A stretch of DNA of 64,000 nt from Homarus americanus (lineage: Eukaryota; Arthropoda; Malacostraca; Decapoda; Nephropidae), in NCBI RefSeq assembly GCF_018991925.1, contig NW_024756914.1, positions 7,614,817-7,678,816 of the forward strand. Direction: 5' to 3'. The position numbers and the translations under genes are program-made. The notes under the pieces were generated by a model. That model made no database searches. It saw only the letters and a program-made list of their open reading frames with translations, and was not told where the DNA came from. This document shows, one piece after another, positions 43,459 to 54,365 of this stretch (positions are counted from its first letter, which is position 1; each line of letters begins with the position of its first letter).

Positions 43459-44456
43459 AGAAGGGCTGAAAAGGAGTTCGAGAGTCTGGTTGCAAGCGAA
43501 GTCAAGTCAAGCCCAAAGGCGTTTTACCACTATGCAAAGTCGAAATTAAAAACGCGAGTAGGAGTATCAGACCTGAGGCTTGAAGATGGTAATTATGCAC
43601 ATTCTGACCAGGATAAACCTGAGGCATTGAACAGCTTCTTTTCCTCGGTGATCACAAGAGAGGTATGCGATTAACCTTCCTGCGCTTGAGGACAGACGAT
43701 TCGACACAGCACTGACGCACATTGTGTTCACAGAAGAGGGTATTAGAAATAAACTGTTACGAACTATACAGACAGTTAAAGCTTTCAACATCACTCACAA
43801 AGGATCTTGTGCGCTTTACTTTTACTTACTTTATCCTCATTGCCACTGATCGGCTCGTTAGCCGCTTGGGTGATCGGTCACGTCTCTGATTACTTTTCGT
43901 TTTCATTTATCCTCTTCACCAAAAGATCGGCTCGCTAGCCGCCTGGGCGATCGGTCACGTCTCTGTCACTCACTGTTGGCAAATACTGGGCATGCACCGG
44001 CTCCTGAATGTACCTGAACCCGCTCCAGTGTTGGTCAAGTCTTGTCTTGAAAGAGCTCGCACTCGGTGCCGTCACAACACTCTCTGGTAGATTGTTCCAA
44101 GAGTTTACAATCCTCACTAGGAAAAAGTTTGCCCTCACAGTTTTTTGGAATGCTGCTTCATCAATCTTGAGCTGTGACCCCTTGTGGGGCGAGCGTCCAA
44201 CCAGCTCCAAGTAAGGACACTCGACTGAGTAGTGCCCCCTGAGATGATTATACACCTCAACTAGGTCACCCCTTGCCCGTCTGTAATATAAGCTAGGCAA
44301 GTTCAGGCGCTCCAATCTCTCAGAGTAGTTGAGGTGCCGAAGTGCAGGCACCAGTCTGGTGGCCCTACTTTGAACATTTTCAACCAACTGACAGTCCCTA
44401 GCATATCTCGGGGACCAGACGGGGTGACAGTAATCCAGATGGGGAAGCACTTCACT

Positions 44457-44527
44457 CAGTGCCGGATTTATACCTGTGGAGGCCCATGGGCAGCTGCCCA
44501 CTTTACCCACTCCTGAATCAGGCCCTG
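44457..44527. mobile_element. 71-bp hAT MITE with perfect 8-bp target duplication
   Basis: The element starts CAGTGCCGGATTTA and ends TGAATCAGGCCCTG, giving inverted ends CAGTGCCGGATT/CAGGGCCTGATT. Exact ACTTCACT copies flank it at 44449-44456 and 44528-44535. Other LINE copies have the uninterrupted site (for example GAAGCACTTCACTCTTG near 24173). 8-bp duplications and CAG-type ends are hallmarks of hAT transposons. Confidence 0.9.
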
Positions 44528-45034
44528 ACTTCACTCTTGAAGATCGTTACGAAGGACGGACCGTCTAGATATCTGAACGACCTTCTTATAAGACCCAATA
44601 ATTTATTTGCCTGGTTTACCTTCTCGCAATGGCCCGAGAACTTCAGCTCATTGTCAACATACACACCTAGGTCCTTCTCGCATTCAGTCTCAACTAGTGC
44701 AGTTTCTTCATCCCGTTGGGACATATGATACGTTGGTACGCCCCAGGTGTATCCTTTTACACTTCGAGACATTGAATCTCAGCAGCTATTTCTTCGACCA
44801 TTCCTGGAGCCTACAGAAGTCCTTCTGCAGCTCTTCACAATCCGCTTGGTTCTCAATTTCCCGAAATAACTTAGCGTCATCGGCAAACATTTGTATAGAG
44901 GAGTGTACAACGTCAGGCAAGTCATTTATGAAACAAACAAACAACAGCGGGCCCAATACACTAGCTTGTGGTACCCCACTTGTGACAGGTACGGATGACG
45001 ATTTCGTGCCATTAATCACCACTCACTGCTTGCA

Positions 45035-45299
45035 GTCATGTAATCAGACATATTTAAGTTGACTCAAAACAATGGTGTTCTCTCTCACATTCAGATTTAC
45101 TTAATAGAGAGGTTGGTTTTGAGGAAGTCAGAGAAAATGGGAAAACGGAGGACTCGGGCGTCTTGAAGAGATGAGAAAACGGATGCCTCAGATTTGAGAC
45201 TCAATAAAGAAGGCATAGCTACATGTATTGTGGGCTATTAAGCGTAACCTGAATCGTCTGATTTTACGATAACTGACGTGTACGGCCGTGGTCATTACA
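45035..45299 (+). repeat. LTR-like repeat E, copy 2
   Basis: It runs TGTAATCAGACATATTT to GGTCATTACA, about 265 bp, matching 21588-21840 at most positions, with AATAAAG at about 45205. It replaces part of LINE copy L5, so it is not a clean insertion. No flanking duplication. The ends are near-inverted (TGTAATCA / TGTAATGA). Confidence 0.62.
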
Positions 45300-46508
45300 C
45301 CATCTTCAAGCCTCAGGTCCAATACTCCTGTTCGCGTTTTTAATTTCGACTTTGCAAAGCGGTAAAACGCCTTTGGGTTTGACTTGACCTCGCTTGCACC
45401 CAGCCTCTGGAACTCCTTTTCAGCCCTTCTACACTCTGACTTTGCTTGGTTTCTGGCTCTTGCATACATCCTCCTGTCCTGTTCATCGTTGACGTAACCC
45501 ACGCCTTGAATTTCTGTGTTTTCTTCTTAACTCTTGGAACATTCTGCCAGAAAGTGTTGCGACGCCACCGAGTTTGAGCTGTTTCAAGACTTGACAAGCA
45601 CTGGGGCAAGTTCAGGTACATTCAGTATACTGCCAGATTCTGGGGTCACTAAGTCTAAGGGGATAACTTAACTCTAATCTTAATTTCTAAGGGTAGCTGC
45701 CACCAGACCCCCTCTGGACAGCATGTAGCTCGTTAGGTAGCGTGCAGAGTGGACTAGGCATTGGGTTAGGTTTTCCATTGACCAGATCGATAAGGGTAAA
45801 GAAGGGTGAAACCATAACATGTCTTAATTGATTTATTCCTTATAAAACATACTGGTAAAAAACATACATGAATTGGCCTTCCTCAGAAGAACAACGGAAA
45901 TGTGGTTACCCAGATGGGCCCCAGACTCTTACATTGATGGCGTGTTATCCACCTACTTATTGCATAACAATCTGTGACCACCTTACCTCGGTCATTCCTT
46001 CTTACACTATCCCTTAACACATCAGACTGCTCCACCTGTATGGAATATAGCACCGTCGGTTATCATACATAGTAGCACCATCTCAACACACATGTACACT
46101 CCATACCTGCAAGTATAGGACTCCTTGTGACTTTTAGGTATACACAACAGGCACCTCGTTCGCACACCGCCCTCGGTGGGTAAAGACGAGGGCTTCACCT
46201 AGAGACATACCAGCACTATTTCTACGCCTGGTATTATAGGTCGCTCCAAGTGACGACCGCAGAGTTTCTCACGGTCTCCTTATTTGTGACTATTCATTTG
46301 GAGTGGTGCGCTGGAAATCCACAGGTTCACAGTGGATTGGCATAGCGGGGAGTAGTCACCACCTGTCGTGACGCTCAAAGGGATAATGGCGGCCGGGCGG
46401 CAAGGTACTCCGACAGTTTGGAACCTGAGGTGACGGTAGAACGAGGAAGACTCAGAAATAATGCCTGACGGGCGGTTATCCCACCCCTTAACACATTCCT
46501 ATTACACT

Positions 46509-47149
46509 TGTGGGGGTATCGATATATTAAAGTTGTCTAGCACTCAGGATGGAAGGAAACGCTAATGTGGTTTTCTTGTATAATATATAAGTTATATGAT
46601 AGACAGTCTGGTGCTGGAGATGCCGTGTGGTGGGGAGCTGCTCAGTAGAAGACGTTCGGTGAGTAGCGTGTTGAAGGAGGTAGATGTGCAGGAGCTTCGT
46701 TAGAGAAGATGTTGCCTGTTACTGGCCTCCTGGTTGAATAATTGTTAACAGCGTGGAGCTTGCTGGAGAAGGTGTTGCTTGTTCAGGAAGATGGGCAGAA
46801 TGAGAGTTGGTTGGTGAGGAAGCTCAGAGAAGGACAGCTGGTGGGTCGCCATGCTCGCTGGCGGGAGCGAGGACCGCCAGGCAGGCGAGGAGCTAAGGCA
46901 GCCAGGCAGCGGCGGAGGAGGAGGTGTTGCTTGTTCAAGAAGAATGGTCAGAATGAATCTCAATGGAGAGACAGAGCTTATATACCCAGCAGCAGCCGCT
47001 ATGAGTCATGTTGGGAAAACCCAGAAAGTCGCCGGTGACTGGTTCCGTTGCTAAGATACGGTAACATCTGGGGACAGCTCTCGCTTGGTTGCTAGGGGAG
47101 GCGGCACATTGGAATGCGATACGCAGTTGTAGGGGAGACGTCCACTACA
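46509..47149 (-). repeat. 3' LTR of the miniature element
   Basis: 641 bp, plus-strand ends TGTGGGGGTATCG and GTCCACTACA. It is next to the polypyrimidine strand CTCCCCCTTCCCTCC at 47152-47166, which is the PPT on the minus strand. Confidence 0.88.
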
Positions 47150-47733
47150 ATACTCCCCCTTCCCTCCAGGCGGTGTAGGAGACTTGTTGTCTGTAGAGTT
47201 GCTTAGCACATGTGAGGCAGACCGGGCGGTGCATGCCTCATGTGAGACAACGGCGATGGCGTGATGAGCCGATCGCTGAAATACAACTGTCTAGATACAC
47301 ACGATCTGTGGGAGAAGGGAGAAAAAGGGTGTGTGGAGGCGATGAATGTTGTGCTTCCCTCACGACAGGTACAGGGTCGTCAGATGCGCCTGCTGGGGTG
47401 TGTGTGGGCCTGGATCAGGAGCAGGGGCTGGGTCAGCAGAAGCGGATTAGGGCTCGTGACAGCAGCTGGGTCCACGACAGCAGCAGGGTGCAGGACATTA
47501 GCAGGGAGTACCTGAGGGAGAAAAGAGGGGGTATGGAGGCGATGGATGTTGTGTGCTTCCCTCACGGCAGGTACTGCTGGGCCGGGGTCGGCGTCTGAGG
47601 CAGGACGGGTGTGCTGGGGTCGTCAGAATGTGGTGCGTGAGGCAGGAAGAGGAGCTGGTGTTTGCTTGAAGCCTGGGAGCGTGATCAGTGTCTCCTCCAT
47701 CCTGTGTGAGTGCTAATCTCCGGGAGTCACCAT

Positions 47734-48377
47734 TGTGGGGGTATCGATATATTAAAGTTGTCTAGCACTCAGGATGGAAGGAAACTCTAATGTGGTTTTC
47801 TTGTATAATATATAAGTTATATGATAGACAGTCTGGTGCTGGAGATGCCGTGTGGTGGGGAGCTGCTCAGTAGAAGACGTTCGGTGAGTAGCGTGTTGAA
47901 GGAGGTAGATGTGCAGGAGCTTCGTTAGAGAAGATGTTGCCTGTTATTGGCCTCCTGGTTGAATAATTGTTAACAGCGTGGAGCTTGCTGGAGGAGGTGT
48001 TGCTTGTTCAGGAAGATGGGCAGAATGAGAGTTGGTTGGTGAGGAAGCTCAGAGAAGGACAGCTGGTGGGTCGCCATGCTCGCTGGCGGGAGCGAGGACC
48101 GCCAGGCAGGCGAGGAGGAGCTAAGGCAGCCAGGCAGCGGCGGAGGAGGAGGTGTTGCTTGTTCAAGAAGAATGGTCAGAATGAATCTCAATGGAGAGAC
48201 AGAGCTTATATACCCAGCAGCAGCCGCTATGAGTCATGTTGGGAAAACCCAGAAAGTCGCCGGTGACTGGTTCCGTTGCTATGATACGGTAACATCTGGG
48301 GACAGCTCTCGCTTGGTTGCTCGGGGAGGCGGCACATTGGAATGCGATACGCAGTTGTAGGGGAGACGTCCACTCCA
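47734..48377 (-). repeat. 5' LTR of the miniature element
   Basis: 644 bp, plus-strand ends TGTGGGGGTATCG and GTCCACTCCA. It carries an extra GGA relative to the other LTR near 48115. It borders the probable PBS (about 47711-47732). Confidence 0.88.
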
Positions 48378-49490
48378 CACTTATATATCCGGCAAAGCTT
48401 TAAACTGTAATGACTTCTATTTATAAACTTTAATTATAGGGCGGGATATAGCCCGCTAGGACACTGACCTGAGGTGACGGTAGAACGAGGAAGACTGAGG
48501 GCATTGCCCCGCCGCTCCTCATCACATAGGCCTACAGTTTCCAATCTTTAATCTGCACTTTTGTTTCTTATGGTTCTCACCTGAACACTTTTCGGTATAT
48601 TGTCACTCATGCCTTATAAACACATATTTTAATCCTAAATTACACACTAAGGTAAGGTCTTGGTTTGCTAGTTCTTGGGTAAATTCATGGGGTTATAATG
48701 TCAACGTGGCATCCGAGGCGGGTACATGACGCGCCTTGAAACAAAGGCTGAATGTTCATGGCGGGGGTGTATCAACTTCACTTAAAACTGTAATGAGGGA
48801 TCCTCCTCTCACACATTGCACTATTTGAACACAGACATAAGATTCTCTGATCACTGTACCTGTCGTGGGTATATGTCACGTGAGGATACGAGGTGTATTA
48901 AGTTCATACCGACGCATACAAGATATTTCCTTTCAAGTATAGTTTCTGGATCACTTCCAACACCTCACATAGTTCTGATACATTTATCCTTTTTCCAGAT
49001 CATTGTTCTCATGTATTTTCATATGATATCTGTGGAAGTTATGTTCGCTACACGCTCACAGACGTAAATAGTGTGACCTTCAAACCCTGATCCACACTTA
49101 GTCTTACAGTACACTAGTCCGGCTCAACTGGACTTTAACATTCATCTTATGCATACCCCGAGTTCTCCTTAATGCTATGAATACATACACTTAATATGAT
49201 ATAGCTGTACCTGGGTACAATACAACACATGGTCTAGGAACATTGAGTAGGTAAGTTGTCCTTTATCAATGTTTCCCGTTTTCTGAGGTTCTACAAGCGC
49301 GGTGCATTTGAATGTTATATAGCGTAATATGAATTAAAAATGGGGTTTTTAGGAATGACAATGATGTGCGCAGTACATCAGGAGCCAGTGTATGCCCATT
49401 ACTTGCCAACAGTGCGTAACAGAGACGTGACCGATCGCCCAAGCGGCTAATAAGCCGATTAATGGTCAAGATATAAGCCAAAAAATATAT

Positions 49491-50504
<1,014 letters not shown>

Positions 50505-51550
50505 ATTTAGAACCCCCGTCTGGTCCCCGAGATATGTTAGGGACTGTCAGTTGGTTGAAAATGTTCAAAGGAGGGCCACCAAACTGGTGTCTGCACTTCG
50601 TCACCTCGGCTACCCTGAGAGATTGGAGCGTCTGAACTTGCCTAGCTTATACTACAGACGGGCAAGGGAGGACCTAGTTGAGGTGTATAAGCATCTTAGG
50701 GGGGTCCGACTAATTACCCAAATGTACCCAAATGTAGTCGCAATGAAGTCAAATAATGGTCCTACATGAATAAATCGGACTGCCAATCACTTCTCGACTG
50801 GTATTTGGTGTCACGAAGTCACAAAAAATTGGTAAACTTAATTTAATCTGAATTAATAGATCGAGTGCATGTACCTAACCTAACCTAACCTAACACAAAT
50901 CAGATTAAATTAAGTTTACCAATTTTTTTTGACTTCTTGACACCAAATAATAACCGAGAAGTGATTCACAGCATGATTTACACTTGTAGGACCATCATAT
51001 GCCTTCATTGTGGCTACATTTGGGTAATTACTCTCTCCCTCGGTATATGCACGCGATCTATTAACTCAGATTAAAGTAAGTTTTCCAATTTTTTGTGACT
51101 TTGTGACACCAAATACTAGTCGAGAAGTGATTGGCAGTCCGATTTATTCATGTAGGACCATTATTTGACTTCATTGTGGCTACATTTGGGTAATTAGTCG
51201 GACCGTCTCAGGGCGCACTACTCGGTTGAGTGTCCTTACTTGGAGCTGGCGGACGCTCGCCTCACAAGGGGTCACAGCTCAAGATTGAAGAAGCCGCAAG
51301 TCCAGAAAACTGTGAGGGCATACTTTTTTGGAGTGAGAGTTGTGAACTCTTGGAACAATCTACCAGAAAGTGTTGTGACGGCACCGAGTGTGAGCTCTTT
51401 CAAGACAAGACTTGATCAACACTGGAGCAGGTTCAGGTACATTCAGGAGCCGGTGCATGCCCAGTACTTGCCAACAGTGTGTAACAGAGACGTGACCGAT
51501 CACCCAAGCGGCTAACGAGCCGATCAGTGATGAAGAGGTTAAAAGTAAAA
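50505..51550 (+). mobile_element. LINE 3' end (copy L7), split by a long-TIR MITE
   Basis: 50505-50702 is ORF2 C-terminal coding (TGGTTGAAAATGTTCAAAGG, open piece 50551-50701). It resumes at 51205-51550 with the last block (open piece 51240-51515, WNNLPESVV, SFKTRLDQHW) and one hairpin unit, CGGCTAACGAGCCG near 51509. 5'-truncated insertion. Its degraded counterpart is 57865-58850. Confidence 0.83.
50703..51204. mobile_element. 502-bp MITE with long inverted arms (Mutator-like?)
   Basis: The ends are GGTCCGACTAATTACCC and GGGTAATTAGTCGGACC. The inverted match continues for well over 100 bp (ACTTCTCGACTGGTATTTGG against CCAAATACTAGTCGAGAAGT). A third, partial arm lies at about 50925-51020. 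The flanks ATCTTAGGG (50693-50701) and GTCTCAGGG (51205-51213) match at 7 of 9 bases. A 9-bp duplication with long TIRs is typical of Mutator-like elements. It has no transposase. The interior holds four CCTAA units at 50873-50894. Confidence 0.75.
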
Positions 51551-52005
51551 AAATGGGTAGATGTGACCCTCACACTGAAGACTGAGCACGACAGGTTAAC
51601 TCAAGTCTATCTTGTGCTTTATACTCCCTGGTAAATATTAAGGTCAGTGTATAGTATCACATCGGTCTTTATTTTTATATTAAAAATAGGTTTTTTCTAT
51701 GGTTTTTGATGAGTATCCAACGAATTTAATATCCATCTTCTCCGGAATATATACTGTATACAGTATATATATTTTTAGAGCCTAACATTCATAATGGAAA
51801 AAGTTGGATTTTCTTTCTTTTTTTAATAAATAAATAAAATACTAAGCAACCAACAGAACCTAACCTAACCTGACCCCCTTTCTTCATGGTCCCACACGTT
51901 ACCTTAATCTGTTAAACTATTGTGACACCGCCCAATATATTGTGCTTCACACAGTGTACACTGGTTATTACACTTTGGACAAAGAACTATACTCTGTAAT
52001 ACACC

Positions 52006-52047
<42 letters not shown>

Positions 52048-52550
52048 TCACTATTTTTCTGGTATAACTCTGCAATTGGCACAAAATAATCCTTCTCACA
52101 GTGTCGGCACGGCTCTTCAAACTCGAATCTCCGCTCCCGGCCTACCCACTCATTGTTCATTGGCTAAAACAAAAAAATCTTGCCCAATAAAAATACTTCT
52201 ATCACTTTAGCCAATAAGAAACTCCCACTTCACCCCCCACACATGTGCTGTAGAAGCTTAAGAAGCGAAGACTGAGGTCTGGAGTGATGCGTGAGGGGGT
52301 GTCAGCCACCGCCAAAAGTAAACAAGTAATGGCGACACTTGTGACTAGGCGAATATAATAATATTGAAAAATTAATATCTCGGTTATCCTTAATTTCCAG
52401 TGGAAATATCATAGAAGAAAAATGTCTTAGAATTGTCTAAACATTACGAAATACATATTAATAACAGGGAAAGAAAGACTGGTGCAAAATTATACATTCA
52501 CCAATATTAATATTATAGGGTGAATATTTATAAGATGTCAACACCTACTT
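51551..52550. other. Non-coding DNA with an (AT)n array
   Basis: No gene. It includes (AT)n at about 52010-52044, and CCTAACCTAACC at about 51860. Purine/AT-rich remainder. The whole stretch is repeated after the gap (about 58850-59810). Confidence 0.6.
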
Positions 52551-52762
52551 ATACTGTCTCTACTCGACTTACGATTACCCGGACTTACGCCGGCCATGGT
52601 CGTATAAAATATTTTTTCACATTACGTATTTTCGAGTCCCGATGTTAGTGATCTCTTTGTGTACTGAAAAATTTTTTGTTTGTAATTCCCTTTAAAATGG
52701 CTGGCAAGCTTAAAAGTGAGAGTTCTCGTGGTGCCGAGAAGAGAAAGAGACAACCATTGTAG
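52551..52762 (+). pseudogene. Tigger-like element 5' end and transposase start
   Basis: The sequence CTACTCGACTTACGATTACCC with CGGACTTACG near 52560-52590 resembles Tigger terminal repeats. An ATG at 52697 begins MAGKLKSESSRGAEKRKRQP and reaches a stop at 52760-52762. This basic start is typical of CENP-B/Tigger-type transposases, but the rest of the DNA-binding domain is absent. The sequence CTTTTCGACTTAGG (about 52789) may be the far end of an internally deleted copy. The counterpart after the gap is 59813-60010. Confidence 0.58.
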
Positions 52763-52976
52763 AATTTCTATTTATTATTTTCACCTTTTCGACTTAGGGG
52801 GTATTATTGTATTAGTGGGCCCAGATTTAGGTTAGGTTGGTTAGGTTAGTTTAGTTTAGGCAAACTATGTTTGGTAAGTTTATAGTAGTTCACACCGGGT
52901 CTGCCCATATCATTACCAACCCTCTTCGTCACCACTATTTTTGGTCAAGTTATAGTATTACACGTGTTTTTTTGTT

Positions 52977-52978
<2 letters not shown>

Positions 52979-53060
<82 letters not shown>

Positions 53061-53158
53061 CATAAATACATACTTGCAGTCTGACCCTTAACATGCAGCG
53101 GGGTTACGTATATATATATATACTTATATAATATATATATATACAGTATATATATATA
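52979..53158. repeat. (AT)n arrays
   Basis: AT dinucleotides at about 52979-53054 and shorter interrupted AT runs at 53108-53158, directly before the SINE pair. Confidence 0.93.
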
Positions 53159-53178
53159 ATCAACAACCTCACCAGCAA

Positions 53179-53554
53179 GGAATCGAACCCTCGACCTACT
53201 GGGTGTGACTAGGGAACGCTTACCGGCTAGGCCACAAGGACACTAAAAGCAGTTCATCTGTTATATTTCCTAAAGCCTGTTCATGTCAGGCTACAGTGTG
53301 CCCGTGAACCTCATTGAGAAGCAGGCGCCATCAGCTGATGGCTACCTGTTTCCTTCTCCAGCTGGATTCGGTAAAATGCTACTGACACCACATAAGAGGC
53401 ACGGGCAGTTTCCCAATGAGGTTCACGGCGCCATCAGCTCGATGAACAGGCTTTGTGTGAAATATAACAGAGTCTAGAACTGCTTTTAGTGTCCTTGTGG
53501 CCTAGCCGGTAAGCGTTCCCTAGTCACACCCAGTAGGTCGAGGGTTCGATTCCC
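53179..53554. repeat. Inverted pair of tRNA-derived SINE sequences
   Basis: The right copy (53489-53554, plus strand) reads GTCCTTGTGGCCTAGCCGGTAAGC... and ends GGTTCGATTCCC, with Pol III A-box-like TGGCCTAGCCGG and B-box GGTTCGATTCC. The left copy (53179-53243) is its exact inverse for about 65 bp. The inversion continues inward through CTGTTATATTTC, AAGCCTGTTCAT and GTGAACCTCATTG to a ~100-bp centre. It is not a functional tRNA, since no proper acceptor stem is visible. As RNA it would fold into a long hairpin. Degraded copy at 60250-60690. Confidence 0.72.
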
Positions 53555-53960
53555 ACAACAAGTCATCTTCTGTTCCATCAAGAGCATTCGAAATCCCACA
53601 TTTCTTAAAAGATTTCACCACAATTTCTGGTCTGATTGCATCCCAGGCCTCTACAATCCATTCACATAATGTTGCTAGTGATGGAGTTTGGATGTTGCCT
53701 CCCTTTGTGTATGTCTTATCGCCTTCTATCATCCAGTTGTTCCACTTCACTCTTACCGCATCTTTAAATGGTTTGTTTATGGAAACATCCAGTGGTTGGA
53801 CAAGACTTGTTAATCCACCAGGAATCACAGCTGTATCAGTGTTTTCCTTCCTAATCCCAGCAGTAACACTGTCAACAAGATGTGACCGAAACATATCCCA
53901 CACAAGAAGACTTTTTTCTTTGCGCAGTCCCCCTGGTCTAAAGTTCAGACTTTTTTAAGC
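53555..53960 (-). pseudogene. Tigger/pogo transposase, C-terminal DDE fragment
   Basis: The minus-strand frame has LLVWDMFRSHLVDSV near 53880-53925 and VIPGGLTSLVQPLDVSINK near 53770-53825. These are the second and third acidic positions of the DDE_1 domain in pogo/Tigger/jerky-type transposases, enzymes that cut and paste DNA in the nucleus. Then follow a Trp-containing helix (EWIVEAWDAI) and SFKKCGISNALDGTEDD. The C-terminal end is fused to SINE sequence (TGCD from the inverted tRNA-like repeat). The N-terminal half and the first Asp are missing. The frame is open but incomplete. Counterpart after the gap: about 60690-61100, broken. Confidence 0.85.
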
Positions 53961-54365
53961 CATATTTGTATGCCGCCTTCATCCATCCATCCTTTCTCGT
54001 GCACATGGATGATTAAAAAAATGCTGTCTGACTTGCAACACTGTTGGTAGGGTCAGGTGGTTCTAACGGCACCTGCCAGGACCCGGTAATCAAATTTATA
54101 ACAGTGTCTAACCTCAATTACTGTAGTTTATCTGATGTAGGCATATGAAGTAAAAAATACCAGTTAAAGTGAGAAATTGGAAGAGAATAAACAAGAAAGA
54201 TGTCATTGGCCTATTTTTAGTAGGGCTGAGGGAGAGAGTACCAGCTGTTTGGTCTTTTTTGGCGGGAGAGTCACGCAAATAACCGTAGTACTGGTATTTG
54301 TTTGGTGTCTTCTGTATTTTTAAAAATGAATACTTGTAAATTAAAAGTACCGTAACATTGTATTA

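Larger units (their letters stand above)
41637..43757 (+). mobile_element. CR1/L2-like LINE, copy L4, truncated, with a small LINE tail inserted
   Basis: It begins at the 3' end of copy L3, inside ORF1 (GAGAGCCAAGCGGAGGGAAC, equivalent to about 38007), and continues through endonuclease to the linker before RT. 43049-43225 is an inserted minus-strand LINE 3' tail, with about 20 bases of the target missing. Homology ends at about 43757 (GAAATAAACTG). No RT core or 3' tail of its own remains. Confidence 0.8.
43816..45528 (-). mobile_element. CR1/L2-like LINE, copy L5, minus strand, patchwork
   Basis: The 3' tail with two hairpin units is at 43816-43980, the ORF2 C-terminal block at 43935-44448 (open piece 43935-44534), the RT core at 44536-45034 (FADDAKLF near 44880), then repeat E (45035-45299), then linker sequence at 45300-45528. 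About 640 bp of the RT N-terminal part is missing at the repeat E position. A 71-bp hAT MITE is inserted at 44457-44527. Confidence 0.8.
46509..48377 (-). mobile_element. Miniature non-autonomous LTR retrotransposon (TRIM-like)
   Basis: Two direct LTRs, 46509-47149 (641 bp) and 47734-48377 (644 bp), enclose only 584 bp. CACT flanks it at 46505-46508 and 48378-48381. On the minus strand the 5' LTR (47734-48377) is followed by ATGGTGACTCCCGGAGATTAG, a plausible primer-binding site. The 3' LTR (46509-47149) is preceded by the purine tract GGAGGGAAGGGGGAG (47152-47167 region). The LTRs differ at about six bases and one GGA triplet, so the insertion is young. Open frames in the LTRs (46742-47038, 47967-48266) are not element proteins. 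No gag or pol. Confidence 0.88.
45626..49377 (-). mobile_element. Family A LTR-like element, long form, copy 4, carrying a miniature LTR element
   Basis: On the plus strand it starts TATACTGCCAGATTC and ends GTGCGCAGTACA. TCAG flanks it at 45622-45625 and 49378-49381, inside the LINE sequence ACATTCAGGAGCC. Without the nested element (46509-48381) it is about 1.88 kb, close to the 1.84 kb of 19676-21517, and the interiors match. Short near-duplicates (GAGGTGACGGTAGAACGAGG) at about 46427 and 48471 flank the nested insertion. No coding sequence of its own. Confidence 0.82.
45528..49490 (+). mobile_element. LINE 3' end (copy L6), split by a nested family A element
   Basis: 45528-45625 is the ORF2 C-terminal end on the plus strand (CTTGGAACATTCTGCCAG onward). 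It resumes at 49378-49490 with GAGCCAGTGTATGCCC and one hairpin unit (CGGCTAATAAGCCG near 49443). The join with minus-strand copy L5 near 45528 occurs at an AAC shared by both. Confidence 0.78.

Noticed and set aside
43816..45625. Twin-primed (5'-inverted) LINE insertion
   Set aside because: The minus-strand part has its own 3' tail and the plus-strand part another, so these are two insertions meeting at a short shared AAC, not one inverted copy.
47212..47598. 128-codon frame in the interior of the miniature element
   Set aside because: It starts in the PPT side and has Arg/Gly-rich low-complexity composition without gag motifs; likely a GC-rich non-coding frame.
46742..48378. Matching ~100-codon frames on both strands in the two copies (46742-47038 and 47967-48266)
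   Set aside because: They are duplicated because they lie in the two LTRs of the miniature element. The 3-base indel keeps frame by chance, and no domain is visible.
50873..50894. Telomere or chromosome end
   Set aside because: Only four CCTAA units, embedded in a MITE and followed by many kilobases of other sequence.
53489..53554. Possible functional tRNA gene
   Set aside because: A- and B-box-like motifs are present, but acceptor and anticodon stems are not convincing and the sequence is an inverted duplicated repeat, so it is a tRNA-derived SINE.
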